From Deinococcus sp. Arct2-2 (GTDB lineage Bacteria > Deinococcota > Deinococci > Deinococcales > Deinococcaceae): a stretch of DNA of 64,000 nt. The notes beneath the pieces are model-generated. The model saw nothing but the letters and a program-made list of their open reading frames with translations, made no database searches and was not told the DNA's origin. Both the position numbers and the translations under genes were made by a program. Shown piece after piece: positions 11,290-22,050 of the stretch. Each line of letters begins with the position of its first letter. Positions within the stretch are counted from its first letter, which is position 1. The stretch is from NCBI RefSeq assembly GCF_004801315.1, contig NZ_SSNW01000005.1, positions 62,001-126,000 of the forward strand, given 5' to 3'.

Positions 11290-12090
11290 TCAATCTACGG
11301 GTTTGCCCTGAGTGTGGCCCCCATACAGCGCCACCGTAAAAGCGTAACCAGCCACTTGCCAAGCCCAGACACTCAACAGAAGAAACAGGGCAGTATTCAG
11401 TAAGAAGGCCAAGCCCTCCAATACCGTGATGCTGTGAAGTGCAGGCGGGGGCCGCAGAGCGGGGGCAGTCTGTACCCACGTCCAAAGGGCCAGCCAGCCC
11501 GCCGCGCCCAGTAATGCCGGAACAGCCAACGACACGGCGACGGCGCTCCCCGCGACGCACCACGCATACAAATACGCGCCCAGACGCAGCCGCACGGGTC
11601 GCCACAACCGCCAAGGCGCGGTGAACACGGTTCGGTCTCCCTCGCAGCCCAGCCGGGTCATGCCTGCGGGCACCAACAAAAAGGCGGCCAGCAGTAACAG
11701 TCCCGCCAGCAGCCACACCCCTTGGGCCAAAGCCTGCGCCCCTGCCCACCACGCGCCGCCGCCCAAGAGGGCCAACACTGCGCCGGGACTGAGGCTAAGC
11801 GCGATCACGCCCCACACCACCAAGCCTTGCCGCACAACGCGCCATGACCAGCGCAGGGGCGGAAAGGTTGGCGCAGTGCCCAAATACAGCCGGGTCGCTA
11901 CATCCCAGCGGTAGCCCAGATTCAGCACCCATCCCGGCAGCAGCGCGAGCAAGGCCAGCGCCCCACGCAGGACTCCCGCCCGCGCTTGTGGGGAAGACAC
12001 TGGAAACGCCCAAGCCGCTGACCAGCGCAAGGTCGGCGGCAAAGAGGAGAGAGGCTGGGGCGGCAAATCGAACTCGGCTGGAACACTCAA
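11290..12090 (-). CDS. Hypothetical multi-pass membrane protein
   Basis: A 266-residue hydrophobic protein with about five or six predicted membrane segments (e.g. GALALLALLPGWVLNLGY, WLLAGLLLLAAFLLVPAG). The segment TRLYLGTAPTFPPLRWSW resembles DUF4013-like proteins, but I am not sure of the family. The apparent start is TTG 12090; no better start or ribosome site is visible. It lies four bases upstream of the kinase gene and 120 bp beyond groEL. Confidence 0.65.
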   Translation of the reverse strand: MSVPAEFDLPPQPLSSLPPTLRWSAAWAFPVSSPQARAGVLRGALALLALLPGWVLNLGYRWDVATRLYLGTAPTFPPLRWSWRVVRQGLVVWGVIALSLSPGAVLALLGGGAWWAGAQALAQGVWLLAGLLLLAAFLLVPAGMTRLGCEGDRTVFTAPWRLWRPVRLRLGAYLYAWCVAGSAVAVSLAVPALLGAAGWLALWTWVQTAPALRPPPALHSITVLEGLAFLLNTALFLLLSVWAWQVAGYAFTVALYGGHTQGKPVD

Positions 12091-12146
12091 CTTGAGCGCA
12101 GCATAGGGGAAAGTGTTCAGTAGAGGCCCAACAAAACAGGCCCACC

Positions 12147-12174
12147 AAAAAAAGCCGAGGCAAACGCCCCGGCT
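12147..12174 (-). terminator. Intrinsic terminator of groEL
   Basis: On the minus strand AGCCGGGG, loop, CCTCGGCT is followed by seven T (12147-12153). It lies 36 bases after the groEL stop. Confidence 0.85.
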
Positions 12175-12209
12175 CTCTTTTTAAATCCACTGCTGTCAGT
12201 CTAGTTAGC

Positions 12210-13895
<1,686 letters not shown>

Positions 13896-13938
13896 AAGGT
13901 CAAAGGCGGCCTGCCCGTTGAAGCGGGCCAACTTGGCT

Positions 13939-14226
13939 TTACTCAACGATGGCGAGGATGTCGCGTTCAGCCAGCAGGCTGTAGTTCTTGCCTTCCAGCG
14001 TCACTTCGGTGCCGCCGTACTTGGCAAAGTACACGACATCGCCCACGTTCACTTCGACGGCCATGCGGGTGCCGTTTTCCAGCACTTTGCCGTTACCGAC
14101 AGCAACGACACGTCCGCGCTGGCTCTTCTCTTTGGCGCTGTCGGGCACGTACAGGCCGCCCGCAGTCTTCGTTTCCGTATCTTCGACAATTTCAACCAGC
14201 ACACGATCGCCCAAAGGTTTAAGCAT
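13939..14226 (-). CDS. groS: Co-chaperonin GroES (Hsp10)
   Basis: A 95-residue co-chaperonin, complete: [15 protein letters not shown] at the start and [13 protein letters not shown] at the end, with the mobile-loop region [12 protein letters not shown] at about residues 16-30. It caps the GroEL ring. First gene of the operon, with a strong GGAGGA site and a sigma-70-like promoter at 14308-14337. Confidence 0.98.
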   Translation of the reverse strand: MLKPLGDRVLVEIVEDTETKTAGGLYVPDSAKEKSQRGRVVAVGNGKVLENGTRMAVEVNVGDVVYFAKYGGTEVTLEGKNYSLLAERDILAIVE

Positions 14227-14307
14227 GGGTAGTCCTCCGTAAAGTGAATTGGGATAAATGACAACACCCGCCAGACAACCCGGCGTGTTTTTGCCGTTCC
14301 AGACGGA

Positions 14308-14337
14308 ATGCTAGCCCTTCTCTTACAGAAATGTCAA
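14308..14337 (-). promoter_or_regulatory. groES-groEL promoter
   Basis: Minus strand TTGACA (14332-14337), 18-bp spacer, TAGCAT (14308-14313); the expected 5' UTR is about 75 nt. I see no CIRCE element. The TTTGAGC...CTTGAGC pair further upstream (about 14367-14397) loosely resembles half of a HAIR site but is not a convincing HspR operator. Confidence 0.75.
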
Positions 14338-14414
14338 ATAGGGGAAGCTGAGAATCTGAGTGTGGTGCGCTCAAGTGCGTCTAGCACGCTCAAACGACGT
14401 ATTGCCATTTGGTC

Positions 14415-14444
14415 TGTTACGTGTAACATATATATGTAGTAACA
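14415..14444. promoter_or_regulatory. Palindromic operator-like site upstream of the GGDEF gene
   Basis: TGTTAC-GT-GTAACA (14415-14428) followed by a third half-site GTAACA (14439-14444), separated by an AT-rich TATATATG stretch. It lies 70-100 bp upstream of the GGDEF start and looks like a transcription factor site. The regulator is unknown; the RHH-like tail of the GGDEF protein itself is one candidate. Confidence 0.5.
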
Positions 14445-14513
14445 ACATACGTCCTGATTGACCTGATGCTCGGTTGATCGCCCTGTCCTGTTGCCCGCTC
14501 CGGAGGAACCTCT

Positions 14514-15119
14514 ATGGCCCGACCCGATATCCTGTCCCGCAATCCGTTTGAAGACGCTTTTGATCGGTTGGGTGCAGCTCCACTGACTTTGGCTGTCCTC
14601 GATTTAGATCATTTTAAGACACTGAACGATACGCTGGGCCACACCGAAGGAGACCGGGTGTTGCGCGGCATAGAGCGTCTGCTCAGCGGTTCGCTGCCCA
14701 GCGGGAGCATTATCGGGCGCATAGGCGGCGACGAGTACGCGGCGATTCTGCCCGAAACTGCTGCTGAAACTGCGCTGATTCTGTTCGATGAAGTCATCCG
14801 CCATTTTCAGATTCACCGTGATCCCCACTGGCCGCGCACCCTCGGCATCAGCGTGGGCATCGCTTCCCGGCCTGCACACGCCAGCGCTTATGCTGACCTG
14901 TACCGCGCCGCCGATGAAGCCCTGCTGCGTGCCAAACGCGAAGGCCGCAGCCGCGCCTGCATTTTTGTGGAATCCAAAATGGTACTGAAGAGCAACTACT
15001 ACCCCAAGAGTCAACTGGAACGGCTGGCAAAGCTCAGCAGTGCGTTGGGCCGCACCGAAGCCAGCCTGCTGCGGGAGGCGTTGGATGATCTGATCGAGCG
15101 GAACCGGGGGGCGCTGTGA
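14514..15119 (+). CDS. Diguanylate cyclase-type GGDEF protein with C-terminal ribbon-helix-helix-like domain
   Basis: A 201-residue protein. Residues about 22-155 form a GGDEF domain with [14 protein letters not shown], the active-site motif [12 protein letters not shown] and the helix [15 protein letters not shown], so it looks catalytically competent for c-di-GMP synthesis. It has no N-terminal sensor domain. Residues about 156-198 ([20 protein letters not shown]...[12 protein letters not shown]) look like a CopG/Arc ribbon-helix-helix DNA-binding unit, an uncommon fusion. GGAGGAA precedes the ATG. Its stop overlaps the GTG of the next gene, indicating coupled translation. The RHH call is by pattern only. 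Confidence 0.82.
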   Translation: MARPDILSRNPFEDAFDRLGAAPLTLAVLDLDHFKTLNDTLGHTEGDRVLRGIERLLSGSLPSGSIIGRIGGDEYAAILPETAAETALILFDEVIRHFQIHRDPHWPRTLGISVGIASRPAHASAYADLYRAADEALLRAKREGRSRACIFVESKMVLKSNYYPKSQLERLAKLSSALGRTEASLLREALDDLIERNRGAL

Positions 15120-16807
15120 GTGCGGAGCGTAAGCCAGACCAGACCTCACGCTTCAGCTCAATTCCTACCGCTTGGTACGCGGCGTTGGCCGAAGCTTGGG
15201 CCGCCTACTGCTCCAGCTCCTATCCCATCGGCGCAGTTATTGTGGACGGCGCGGGCAACGTGATCGCACGCGGGCGCAACCGTTTGGGCGAGGCACGAGG
15301 GGCAGAAGGCGGGCAGATCGGCGGGCACGATTTGGCTCACGCCGAAATCAATGCCCTGCTCAACTTGGCCGAGAAACCGCGTCCGGAGGCGTATAGCTGG
15401 ACACTCCTGACCACCGTTGAACCCTGCCCGCAGTGCGCTGGAGCGATTGCCATGAGCAGCATCCGCGCTGTGCAGTACGCCGCCCCTGACCCTTGGGCGG
15501 GCTGCACACGCCTGCTCACCGATGATCCGTATGTCGCCAAAAAAGGTATTTCGGTGGGAAGGGCACCGGAAGTGGTGCAGGCGGCGGCGCTGAGGCTAGT
15601 GTTGGTGGGTTTGCTGGAAGCCGAACACAATCCCTTTTCCCCATTCATCAAAACCTTTGAACTCTACCCAGAAGACTTGAATGCCGCCCGCGCTCTCCAT
15701 GCATCCGGCGCAGTGGCGGCCCTGCGTGCCCGTGCAGCCGAAGTGGACGAAGTTCTCTCAGTCTTGCTAGAGGGCTGGACAGGAGTGGCAACCGAACCAC
15801 TTACCACTCACTACTCCCCACTCACAGATGACCGAACTGGCCGCGCCTGCGTGTGGATCGAACAGGAGTCTGGTCAACACAGAGGCCATATCCTCATGAC
15901 CGAACGGGAATCGGGCGGCTGGACTCTCCCCGGAGGCGGCATTCACCCCGGCGAGGACGCGGGCGCGGCAGCCGTGTGGGAGGCGTGGGAAGAATGCGGC
16001 GCGGTGGTGGAATTGGCGGGCGATCCTGTCTTATTGACGGAAGGAACTTTGTGTTTTCCGGCCCGCCTTCACCCCGATCACCCCGAACTGCACTCCAGCC
16101 CTGAGCGGCGGGCGCGGGCATGGATCAACCCGCGTGCGCTGCCTTGGGCCGACGACAAACAGGTGCGGGAGGTGCTGGCGGCCCGAAATCAAACCCCGCC
16201 TGCGCTGACGCTGCCGCCCCGTGTGGCGCACGCTTTGGCCGAGGCCGAGCGCCTGAACTTTGACCGCTCTTGCAGCCTAGACACTGGGCGTGTGCTGCGA
16301 ACATTGGCCGCCACCCGCCCAGGCGCACGCTTTGCAGAACTGGGCAGCGGCACAGGGGTGGGCGCGGCGTGGCTGCTGTCTGGGATGAGTGTTGGGGCAC
16401 ACTTGCTGACCATCGACTCTGACCCAGAGTGGACAAGCGTCGCCCGTGAAGTCTTGAAGGGGGATGCCTGTGTAACCGCCCTGCACGGCGACTGGCAAGA
16501 CGCCCTCGCATACGGCCCCTTCGACCTGATCTTCAGTGATTGCGCCCCGGCCAAGCGCGAAACAGAACAGTTGGAGAGTCTGTTAGACGCCCTAAAACCC
16601 GGCGGAATGTTGGTGCTGGACAACTTCAGCCCGCCTGCGCTGCTACCCCCCGTCCTATATGGGGGCGACCCGGAGCGCGAACGCCTCTGGTCACATCCCC
16701 GCCTGAGTTGCACAGAAGTGGCAGTGAGCGCCCAAAAGCGCGTGATTCTGGCGGTACGAATAGAGCAGGGCAGCCCTGATGAGGGCCAAGCAGAGCAACT
16801 TCTTTAA
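15116..16807 (+). CDS. Three-domain fusion: CDA/deaminase - Nudix hydrolase - SAM-dependent methyltransferase
   Basis: A 563-residue protein. Residues about 15-170 form a zinc cytidine-deaminase-like domain (HAEINALL, then PCPQC). Residues about 235-365 form a Nudix domain (box GGIHPGEDAGAAAVWEAWEECG, in which the usual Arg of REUXEE is Trp). Residues about 375-550 form a class I methyltransferase (FAELGSGTGVGAAWLL, DLIFSDCAP, GGMLVLDNF). The linker near residues 228-237 (LTTHYSPLT) is encoded by a copy of the GTGAGTGGT-type repeat (15797-15825). The GTG start overlaps the upstream stop. A role in nucleotide salvage or clean-up followed by methylation is inference; substrates are unknown. Confidence 0.8.
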   Translation: MSAERKPDQTSRFSSIPTAWYAALAEAWAAYCSSSYPIGAVIVDGAGNVIARGRNRLGEARGAEGGQIGGHDLAHAEINALLNLAEKPRPEAYSWTLLTTVEPCPQCAGAIAMSSIRAVQYAAPDPWAGCTRLLTDDPYVAKKGISVGRAPEVVQAAALRLVLVGLLEAEHNPFSPFIKTFELYPEDLNAARALHASGAVAALRARAAEVDEVLSVLLEGWTGVATEPLTTHYSPLTDDRTGRACVWIEQESGQHRGHILMTERESGGWTLPGGGIHPGEDAGAAAVWEAWEECGAVVELAGDPVLLTEGTLCFPARLHPDHPELHSSPERRARAWINPRALPWADDKQVREVLAARNQTPPALTLPPRVAHALAEAERLNFDRSCSLDTGRVLRTLAATRPGARFAELGSGTGVGAAWLLSGMSVGAHLLTIDSDPEWTSVAREVLKGDACVTALHGDWQDALAYGPFDLIFSDCAPAKRETEQLESLLDALKPGGMLVLDNFSPPALLPPVLYGGDPERERLWSHPRLSCTEVAVSAQKRVILAVRIEQGSPDEGQAEQLL

Positions 16808-16947
16808 GTTCTGGTCAAGGGCGCGTCAGCTTGGGCAGATAAGATAGCCACCAAGGGATTTCTGGCGTCCTTGAAACAAATGACCCTGTAGTTTGTGATA
16901 TTTCCGCTATTTTTCATCCATTATCAAGCCTGTTGCCCCCCATTGGA

Positions 16948-16953
16948 TACACT
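16948..16953 (+). promoter_or_regulatory. -10 element, leaderless start of the secreted protein gene
   Basis: TACACT seven bases before ATG 16961, with no Shine-Dalgarno sequence between them. Confidence 0.55.
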
Positions 16954-16960
16954 GACCCTA

Positions 16961-17401
16961 ATGAAACGCCGTACCCTCTCCCTCTTTTTGTTGCTGGCCC
17001 TCGCCACTCCGGCACAGGGGCTAAAACTAATTGTGTGGGACAGAGAACTGCAAACCAAATTGGGTTACGGCGAAAGCAGCGGCAGCAAGTTCAGTGTGCA
17101 GATGGTGCCCAATTACAGCGGCCCAGTAGTGGTGCTGTTTTCTCAGACCGATGAGGAAAAAGACAAAGGCAGTTTTCCGGGCTTGCAAAGCCGCTACGAC
17201 GGCACGCTGAAGGCCGGACAACTCACCCTGCAAGCGCCTGAGCAACGTCTCAGCACCCAAAGCGTGACCTCGGCTGCGCCCAACACGACGCTTACGTTGG
17301 CCCGCTTCTTGTCGGCCTTCAAACTGAGTGTGGCGGGGCAGCCCAGCGGCCAAACCCTGAGCTTGCCGGGGCTTAAGGCGGCGGGTACAGACAACAAATA
17401 A
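16961..17401 (+). CDS. Small secreted hypothetical protein
   Basis: A 146-residue protein starting MKRRTLSLFLLLALATPAQG, a clear Sec signal peptide with likely cleavage after AQG near residue 20. The mature part is Ser/Thr/Gln-rich and contains no cysteine; no family is recognised. The start at 16961 is preferred to the upstream frame because it gives a proper signal peptide and a leaderless -10. Confidence 0.75.
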   Translation: MKRRTLSLFLLLALATPAQGLKLIVWDRELQTKLGYGESSGSKFSVQMVPNYSGPVVVLFSQTDEEKDKGSFPGLQSRYDGTLKAGQLTLQAPEQRLSTQSVTSAAPNTTLTLARFLSAFKLSVAGQPSGQTLSLPGLKAAGTDNK

Positions 17402-17566
17402 GTGTGTGTCAGGCCTGTATTCGTTGGTGGGGCCTCCAGTGGCTTAAAGCCGATATCTTAGGGCTGACCTACTCTTGAAAGCGACTTGCAATTGAGGTTG
17501 AGCTACGTCAGATCAGCCCCCACGATTAGCCCAGAACTCTCATCTGTTCCTCAAGGAGACTGACCC

Positions 17567-18226
17567 ATGCTCGCGCAGATTCTGGTTGTCGAAGATGATC
17601 CCCACTTGGGGCCGCTGCTCAAGGAATACCTGTCTGCCGATTATCAGGTGCATCACGCGGCGACCCTGAAGGACGCGCAGGCTTGGCTGGGCACGCACAG
17701 CGCCCAACTTATTTTGCTCGACCTGAACTTGCCCGATGGCGACGGCTTAGATTTGGTGCAGGCGCTCCGGCAATATTCCAGTACGCCCGTGCTGGTCCTG
17801 TCGGCCCGCAGCGGCGTGCAGGAGCGGGTGGCGGGTCTGAATGCCGGGGCCGACGATTACCTGACCAAACCCTTTGCGATGCCGGAACTGGACGCCCGTA
17901 TTACGGCCTTGCTGCGCCGCACCGCTGCCGGAACGGGCGTGAATTTGGGCAATACCAGCCTCAGCACCTCTAGCCTGTTGCTCACCGTGAACGACAAGAA
18001 TATCAACCTGACCGAGCATGAGGCCCGGATTCTGGAACTGATGATGCGGACGCCGGAGCGTGTGTTCAGCCGCGCCGACATAGAGTCGCATCTATACGGC
18101 TGGGAAACGCCCAATTCCAACTCGGTGGAAGTGCGGATTTCGCAGCTTCGCAAGAAGTTGGAACAGTCGGCCAGCGACCTGCGGATTCGCACGATTCGCA
18201 ACGTCGGCTACGTGCTGCAAGTCTGA
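17567..18226 (+). CDS. OmpR/PhoB-family response regulator
   Basis: A 219-residue regulator: receiver domain (VVEDD acidic pair, phospho-acceptor in [13 protein letters not shown] near residue 52, Lys in LTKPF near residue 101) and a C-terminal winged helix ([13 protein letters not shown] ... [13 protein letters not shown] ... [12 protein letters not shown]). AAGGAG precedes the ATG. It lies 20 bp before the histidine kinase gene, its obvious partner. The stimulus is unknown. Confidence 0.93.
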   Translation: MLAQILVVEDDPHLGPLLKEYLSADYQVHHAATLKDAQAWLGTHSAQLILLDLNLPDGDGLDLVQALRQYSSTPVLVLSARSGVQERVAGLNAGADDYLTKPFAMPELDARITALLRRTAAGTGVNLGNTSLSTSSLLLTVNDKNINLTEHEARILELMMRTPERVFSRADIESHLYGWETPNSNSVEVRISQLRKKLEQSASDLRIRTIRNVGYVLQV

Positions 18227-18246
18227 GTCGCTTCTTCTAAACCGCC

Positions 18247-19677
18247 ATGACGCCGCGCCCGGTTTCTTCAGCTTCTTCTGACCTGACCCGCACACCCACG
18301 ATGTCGGGCGTGGTGCAGGTGGCTGGGCGCGGCGTGCCGATTACCCCCGGTGCGGGCCTGCACACGGCGCGGGTGGCGTGGCGGCACAGCCTGCGCTTTC
18401 GGCTGGCGCTGGTGTATACGCTGGTGGCGTTGGCCCTCATTAGCGTGATCGGGCTGGGCGTCATTACGCTGCTGCTGCGCCAGATGGACGCCCAATTCGA
18501 CGCCCGCCTGAACGAGCGAGCCGATACGTTGGCCGAAGCTTATGTGGGGGGCCGTCAAACGCTGGGCAAGGCGTCGGGGCCAGCGGGCGGCTACACCATG
18601 CTGATTGGGCAAGACGGACAAGTCATCGTGGCGAGTCCCAGCCTGCGCGACTACGAAAAGTCCCCGTTTCCCTTTGAGGGCCAGCGGCAAGTCAATATTC
18701 AAGAGACTCCTGTTCGCGCCGTAACGCGCAAAGTGGGCGATTTCGGTACGCTGTGGGTAGGTCTGCCGACTGACGCGCTTGTCGATGCCCGCGCTAGTGC
18801 AAGTCGGGCGTTGGCGTTGGCGCTGTTGGTTACGCCGGTGCTGATGCTGCTCATCGGGCTGTGGGTGGGCCGCCGTGCCCTGACCGGACTGGGCCGCGCC
18901 GCTGCCTTGGCCGACCAGATCGACCCGACCCATTCGCTTGCCACGCTGCCACTGCCTGCCCGCGAAGATGAGGTTCATCGCCTGCTGACGGCCATCAACC
19001 GCCTCTTGGTCAGAATTGATGCAGGGCAGGCCCGCGAAAAGCAACTGCTGGGCCAGATCGTGCATGAATTGGGCGCGCCCCTGACGGTGTTGCGGGCCAG
19101 CCTTGCGCGGGCCAGCGAGCGCACCACAGACCCCGAAGTGCAACGCGCCGCGCTGGTGGCCGACGAACTGACCTTCACCACGCAGGATTTGATGCAACTC
19201 GCACGCGGGCAACTGGAACTGAAACTGGCGTGGCACTTCATCCCTTCGCGCACCTTGCAGGGCCGCCTAGACCGTCTCGTTCCCGGCACCGTCTTTGATG
19301 GAGACTGGACGGGCAACCTGCTGTGCGACCCAGACCGCCTCACACAGGCCATTCGCAACCTGCTCGCCAATGGCCGCCGCGCCGCTGGCCCCGATGGGCG
19401 CGTGGTCATTACTCTCACCGAAACGCTGGAAGTCATCACCTTCCGCGTGTGCGACACTGGCCCCGGCTTGCCCGCCGAACTCGGAGACCGGATTTTCGAG
19501 CCATTCGTGAGCGGCAGCGGCAGCAGCGGCCTCGGCCTCAGTGTGAGCCGCCAAATTGCCGTGATGCACGGGGGAACCCTGACGGCCAGCACCCAGCAGG
19601 GCAGCGGCGCAGAGTTTGTGCTGACGATTCCGGGGGCGGCGCTTGGGGATGACGAGGATGAGGTGGGGGAGGGGTAA
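18247..19677 (+). CDS. Membrane sensor histidine kinase
   Basis: A 476-residue sensor kinase paired with the preceding response regulator. Membrane segments lie near residues 56-80 and 194-216 and flank a periplasmic sensor domain of about 110 residues. A HAMP-like linker is followed by the H-box [14 protein letters not shown] (His near residue 272) and an HATPase_c domain with NLLANGRRA (N box), DTGPGLP (G1) and [11 protein letters not shown] (G2). HELGAP is a slight variant of the common HELRTP. The first ~45 residues are a cytoplasmic leader of uncertain start. Confidence 0.9.
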   Translation: MTPRPVSSASSDLTRTPTMSGVVQVAGRGVPITPGAGLHTARVAWRHSLRFRLALVYTLVALALISVIGLGVITLLLRQMDAQFDARLNERADTLAEAYVGGRQTLGKASGPAGGYTMLIGQDGQVIVASPSLRDYEKSPFPFEGQRQVNIQETPVRAVTRKVGDFGTLWVGLPTDALVDARASASRALALALLVTPVLMLLIGLWVGRRALTGLGRAAALADQIDPTHSLATLPLPAREDEVHRLLTAINRLLVRIDAGQAREKQLLGQIVHELGAPLTVLRASLARASERTTDPEVQRAALVADELTFTTQDLMQLARGQLELKLAWHFIPSRTLQGRLDRLVPGTVFDGDWTGNLLCDPDRLTQAIRNLLANGRRAAGPDGRVVITLTETLEVITFRVCDTGPGLPAELGDRIFEPFVSGSGSSGLGLSVSRQIAVMHGGTLTASTQQGSGAEFVLTIPGAALGDDEDEVGEG

Positions 19678-19678
19678 G

Positions 19679-20020
19679 CTTCGGCTTTTGCGGTTTGGTA
19701 AGGCAGGATCTTGGTTTTGTCCCACGCCTGTTTCCCCAACCCCCCAGCCCCCGCCCCCAAAGGGTGCAGGGGAGCTAACGTTGCACTAGGCAGGATTGAT
19801 CTTGTCGCGTTTTAAGTCGGTTGAATCGTTCATCTGAAGCGGAATTGCCAGTCGTCTTAACGTTGGAATTGGCCCACCCACTACGCGGATGACGGCCTCA
19901 CACGGGGTTGGGCGGGGACGATGTAAGGGGGCGGTGTTGTGGGTTTAGCTCCTTACCCTTGAGGGGGGGAGGCTGGGAGGGGGTGAGTGAGCGCCAGCGA
20001 TTGCCCTTCCCTTAGACCGC
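19679..20020 (+). repeat. Family B intergenic repeat, copy 1
   Basis: About 340 bp: starts TTCGGCTTTTGCGG, then CCCCAGCCCCCGCC, AAAGGGTGCAGGGG, GGATTGATCTTGTCGCG, TTCATCTGAAGCGGAATTGC, GACGGCCTCACACG, a variable hairpin part, GAGCGCCAGCGATTGCCCTT and a TTAGACC tail. Other copies: 21150-21512, 29822-30155 (inverted), 34284-35655 (split by an IS) and a partial one at 25118-25335. No gene is visible in it. Confidence 0.85.
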
Positions 20021-20034
20021 TCCCCAACCCAGTT

Positions 20035-21087
20035 TCACGGCGTCACTGTTACTCGCCCCGCCTCGGGATCAAGGCGGACTCTTGCGCCTATCGGCAGCGT
20101 CAGTTGAGGGCTGGTATGTCCAAAATCTACGTTGGCGACCACAGGCATGTCGGCGCGGCCTGCTTCGGCCAGTACGCGGCGTACCCAGCGGTACAGGCTG
20201 GCGGTCATGTCGGGGGTGTAATCGCGGGGGCGGGCGAGGATCAGGCCAGCGGCTCCGGCCAAGATGCCCTGCGCGGCAAAATTGCGGAGCCAATAGCCGA
20301 CTTGCGCGGGCGGCGGTACATCGTTGCTGGTTTCTAGCGCCAGCACCGCGCCGTGCCATAGGTCGGGGCTAGGCCAGCCGGGAGTACCGTTCAGCATGTC
20401 CAAAATTTCTATGCAGCCGCCTAGCAAGTGTCCTTCGGCGGGTACTTGGCCCTGCAACCACTCCCAGCCGTCGCCGGGTGCAAAGGGGCGGCGAACGTGC
20501 TGCGTGGCTTCATCTTCCCAGTCTTCTCCCGCCTGCGTCCATTCGGGGGCGGGCATCAGGTCAAAGGGGTCATCCAGCACCAGCGCCCGCCGCAAGCCCT
20601 CCAGCGTAAAGGGATGAATACCGCCGTTTTCGGCCAAATCGGTGAGCAGCGCGGGGCCGTGATAGGCCATGACGCCCGCCCGCGCGAACTGCATCAGCGT
20701 AAAGGTGGAATCGCTGTAGCCCAAAAATGCTTTGGGGTACGCACGGATCAGGTCAGGTTTCAGGTGAGGCAGCAGGCGGATGCTGTCGTCGCCGCCAATG
20801 ATGCTGACCATGCCGTGAATCTCCGGGTTCTGGAGTGCCCAGTGCAAGTCGTCGGCGCGGGCTTCGGGGTGGGCGTCCAGATATTCCGGGCCGCGTAAGG
20901 CGTTGGGTGCGGGCACGATCTCCCAGCCCAAACTGTCGGCCACTTGCCGCACACCAGCGCGGTAGCGGCCCAGTACCTCGGTCACAAAGCCGCTGGAGAG
21001 GCTGAGGGCCGCTACCTGCGAACCAGGCACAAGGCGGGGTGGGCGGATGAAGACGGGCGGTGTGGTGGGCGTAGTCAGGCTGGACAT
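20035..21087 (-). CDS. S66-family LD-carboxypeptidase / MccF-like peptidase
   Basis: A 350-residue serine peptidase of the S66 family, which cleaves muropeptides (LdcA) or inactivates microcin C-like peptidyl-nucleotides (MccF). Visible: nucleophile Ser in LGYSDST, Glu in LALETSND, His in DFGHTSPQLTLPIG, and GGDDSIRLLPHL upstream of the nucleophile. The start MSSLTT (21087) has TACTCT five bases upstream (21093-21098). The length and the GYSDST motif fit MccF-like members somewhat better than classical LdcA. It lies between two family B repeats. Confidence 0.85.
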   Translation of the reverse strand: MSSLTTPTTPPVFIRPPRLVPGSQVAALSLSSGFVTEVLGRYRAGVRQVADSLGWEIVPAPNALRGPEYLDAHPEARADDLHWALQNPEIHGMVSIIGGDDSIRLLPHLKPDLIRAYPKAFLGYSDSTFTLMQFARAGVMAYHGPALLTDLAENGGIHPFTLEGLRRALVLDDPFDLMPAPEWTQAGEDWEDEATQHVRRPFAPGDGWEWLQGQVPAEGHLLGGCIEILDMLNGTPGWPSPDLWHGAVLALETSNDVPPPAQVGYWLRNFAAQGILAGAAGLILARPRDYTPDMTASLYRWVRRVLAEAGRADMPVVANVDFGHTSPQLTLPIGARVRLDPEAGRVTVTP

Positions 21088-21149
21088 GGGGCAGAGTAGC
21101 GGGCGGGGTGGGGGAGGGGCATGGGCGAAATGGCGGAGGTGGGGTGTTG

Positions 21150-21512
21150 CCTTGGCTTTTGCTTGTGTTGCACGGGGTTTTAGGGCTTTTCCCACGTTGG
21201 ATTCCCCCACCCCCAAAGGGTGCAGGGGAGTGGTCGCTCCGCTCGGGAGGATTGATCTTGTCGCATTCCAACTTGGCTCAATCGTTCATCTGAAGCGGAA
21301 TTGCCAGTGGTCTTTGAACTGGAATTGGCCCGCCCACTGCGTGGACGACGGCCTCACACGGATGTGGCCGGGGACGGTGTGGTGTGGCAGTGTTGGGGTT
21401 GTTGTTGCCCTCTCCCCTTGCGGGGGAGGGCGCTGCAAAGCAGCGGGAGGGGGGGAGGTGAGCGCCAGCGATTGCCCTTTCCTTAGACCCTCAGACCCTC
21501 GACCCTTAGACC
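21150..21512 (+). repeat. Family B intergenic repeat, copy 2
   Basis: Same order of blocks as copy 1, including AAAGGGTGCAGGGG, GGATTGATCTTGTCGC, CATCTGAAGCGGAATTGCC, GACGGCCTCACACG and GAGCGCCAGCGATTGCCC, ending in TCAGACCC/TTAGACC units. Same orientation as copy 1, so the peptidase gene is flanked by direct repeats about 1.5 kb apart. Confidence 0.85.
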
Positions 21513-21534
21513 AAGCCGCCCGCCAAGCCACTGC

Positions 21535-22050
21535 CTAAACCCGCAGCAACATGTGATGCTCGGCCAGTACCACTCCGCCCGCGCCCTGTACAGCTTCCGG
21601 TTGCGTCCCCCACACCGTAAACCCGTGCCGCTCGTACAATCTGCGGGCGGCGTGCTGAGTTTCGGTCACGCCTAGCAGCACCACTGTCACGCCTGACCAA
21701 ATGCGAATCTGGGCCAAGCCAGCGTCCAACAACGCTGCGCCTGCGCCCCGGCCCCGTGCGGCGGGCAGCACCGACACGCCGAAGACGTTGGCCCGGTGAG
21801 CCAAGGTGGGTCTGGATTCGCAGGCTACCGTCAGCAGGCCCACCAAGTCGGCCTCTGCAAATGCGCCGAAGGTCACGGCCAGTTCTGTGGGCGCGAGTTG
21901 GGCAGTCACATCAGGCAAGGATCGGGCAGCAAATTCGGCGGCGGTGGTGATGAAGGCGGCGGGATCATTCTCCAGACTCGCCAAGCGCACGGCGCGGTAA
22001 GCGGGGGCGTCGGCAGCGGTGAGGGCGCGAACGGTCAGCGGCGCGGTCAT
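21535..22050 (-). CDS. GNAT-family N-acetyltransferase
   Basis: A 171-residue acetyltransferase. The acetyl-CoA motif is [21 protein letters not shown] (residues about 92-112), followed by [15 protein letters not shown], the usual C-terminal GNAT signature. The acceptor is unknown. Its ATG overlaps the stop of the nitrilase gene by four bases, so the two are co-translated. Confidence 0.88.
   Translation of the reverse strand: MTAPLTVRALTAADAPAYRAVRLASLENDPAAFITTAAEFAARSLPDVTAQLAPTELAVTFGAFAEADLVGLLTVACESRPTLAHRANVFGVSVLPAARGRGAGAALLDAGLAQIRIWSGVTVVLLGVTETQHAARRLYERHGFTVWGTQPEAVQGAGGVVLAEHHMLLRV

Noticed and set aside
14340..14400. CIRCE or HAIR operator for groESL
   Set aside because: Only partial matches (GTGC-N5-GCAC and two TTGAGC direct repeats); spacing and symmetry do not fit either consensus.
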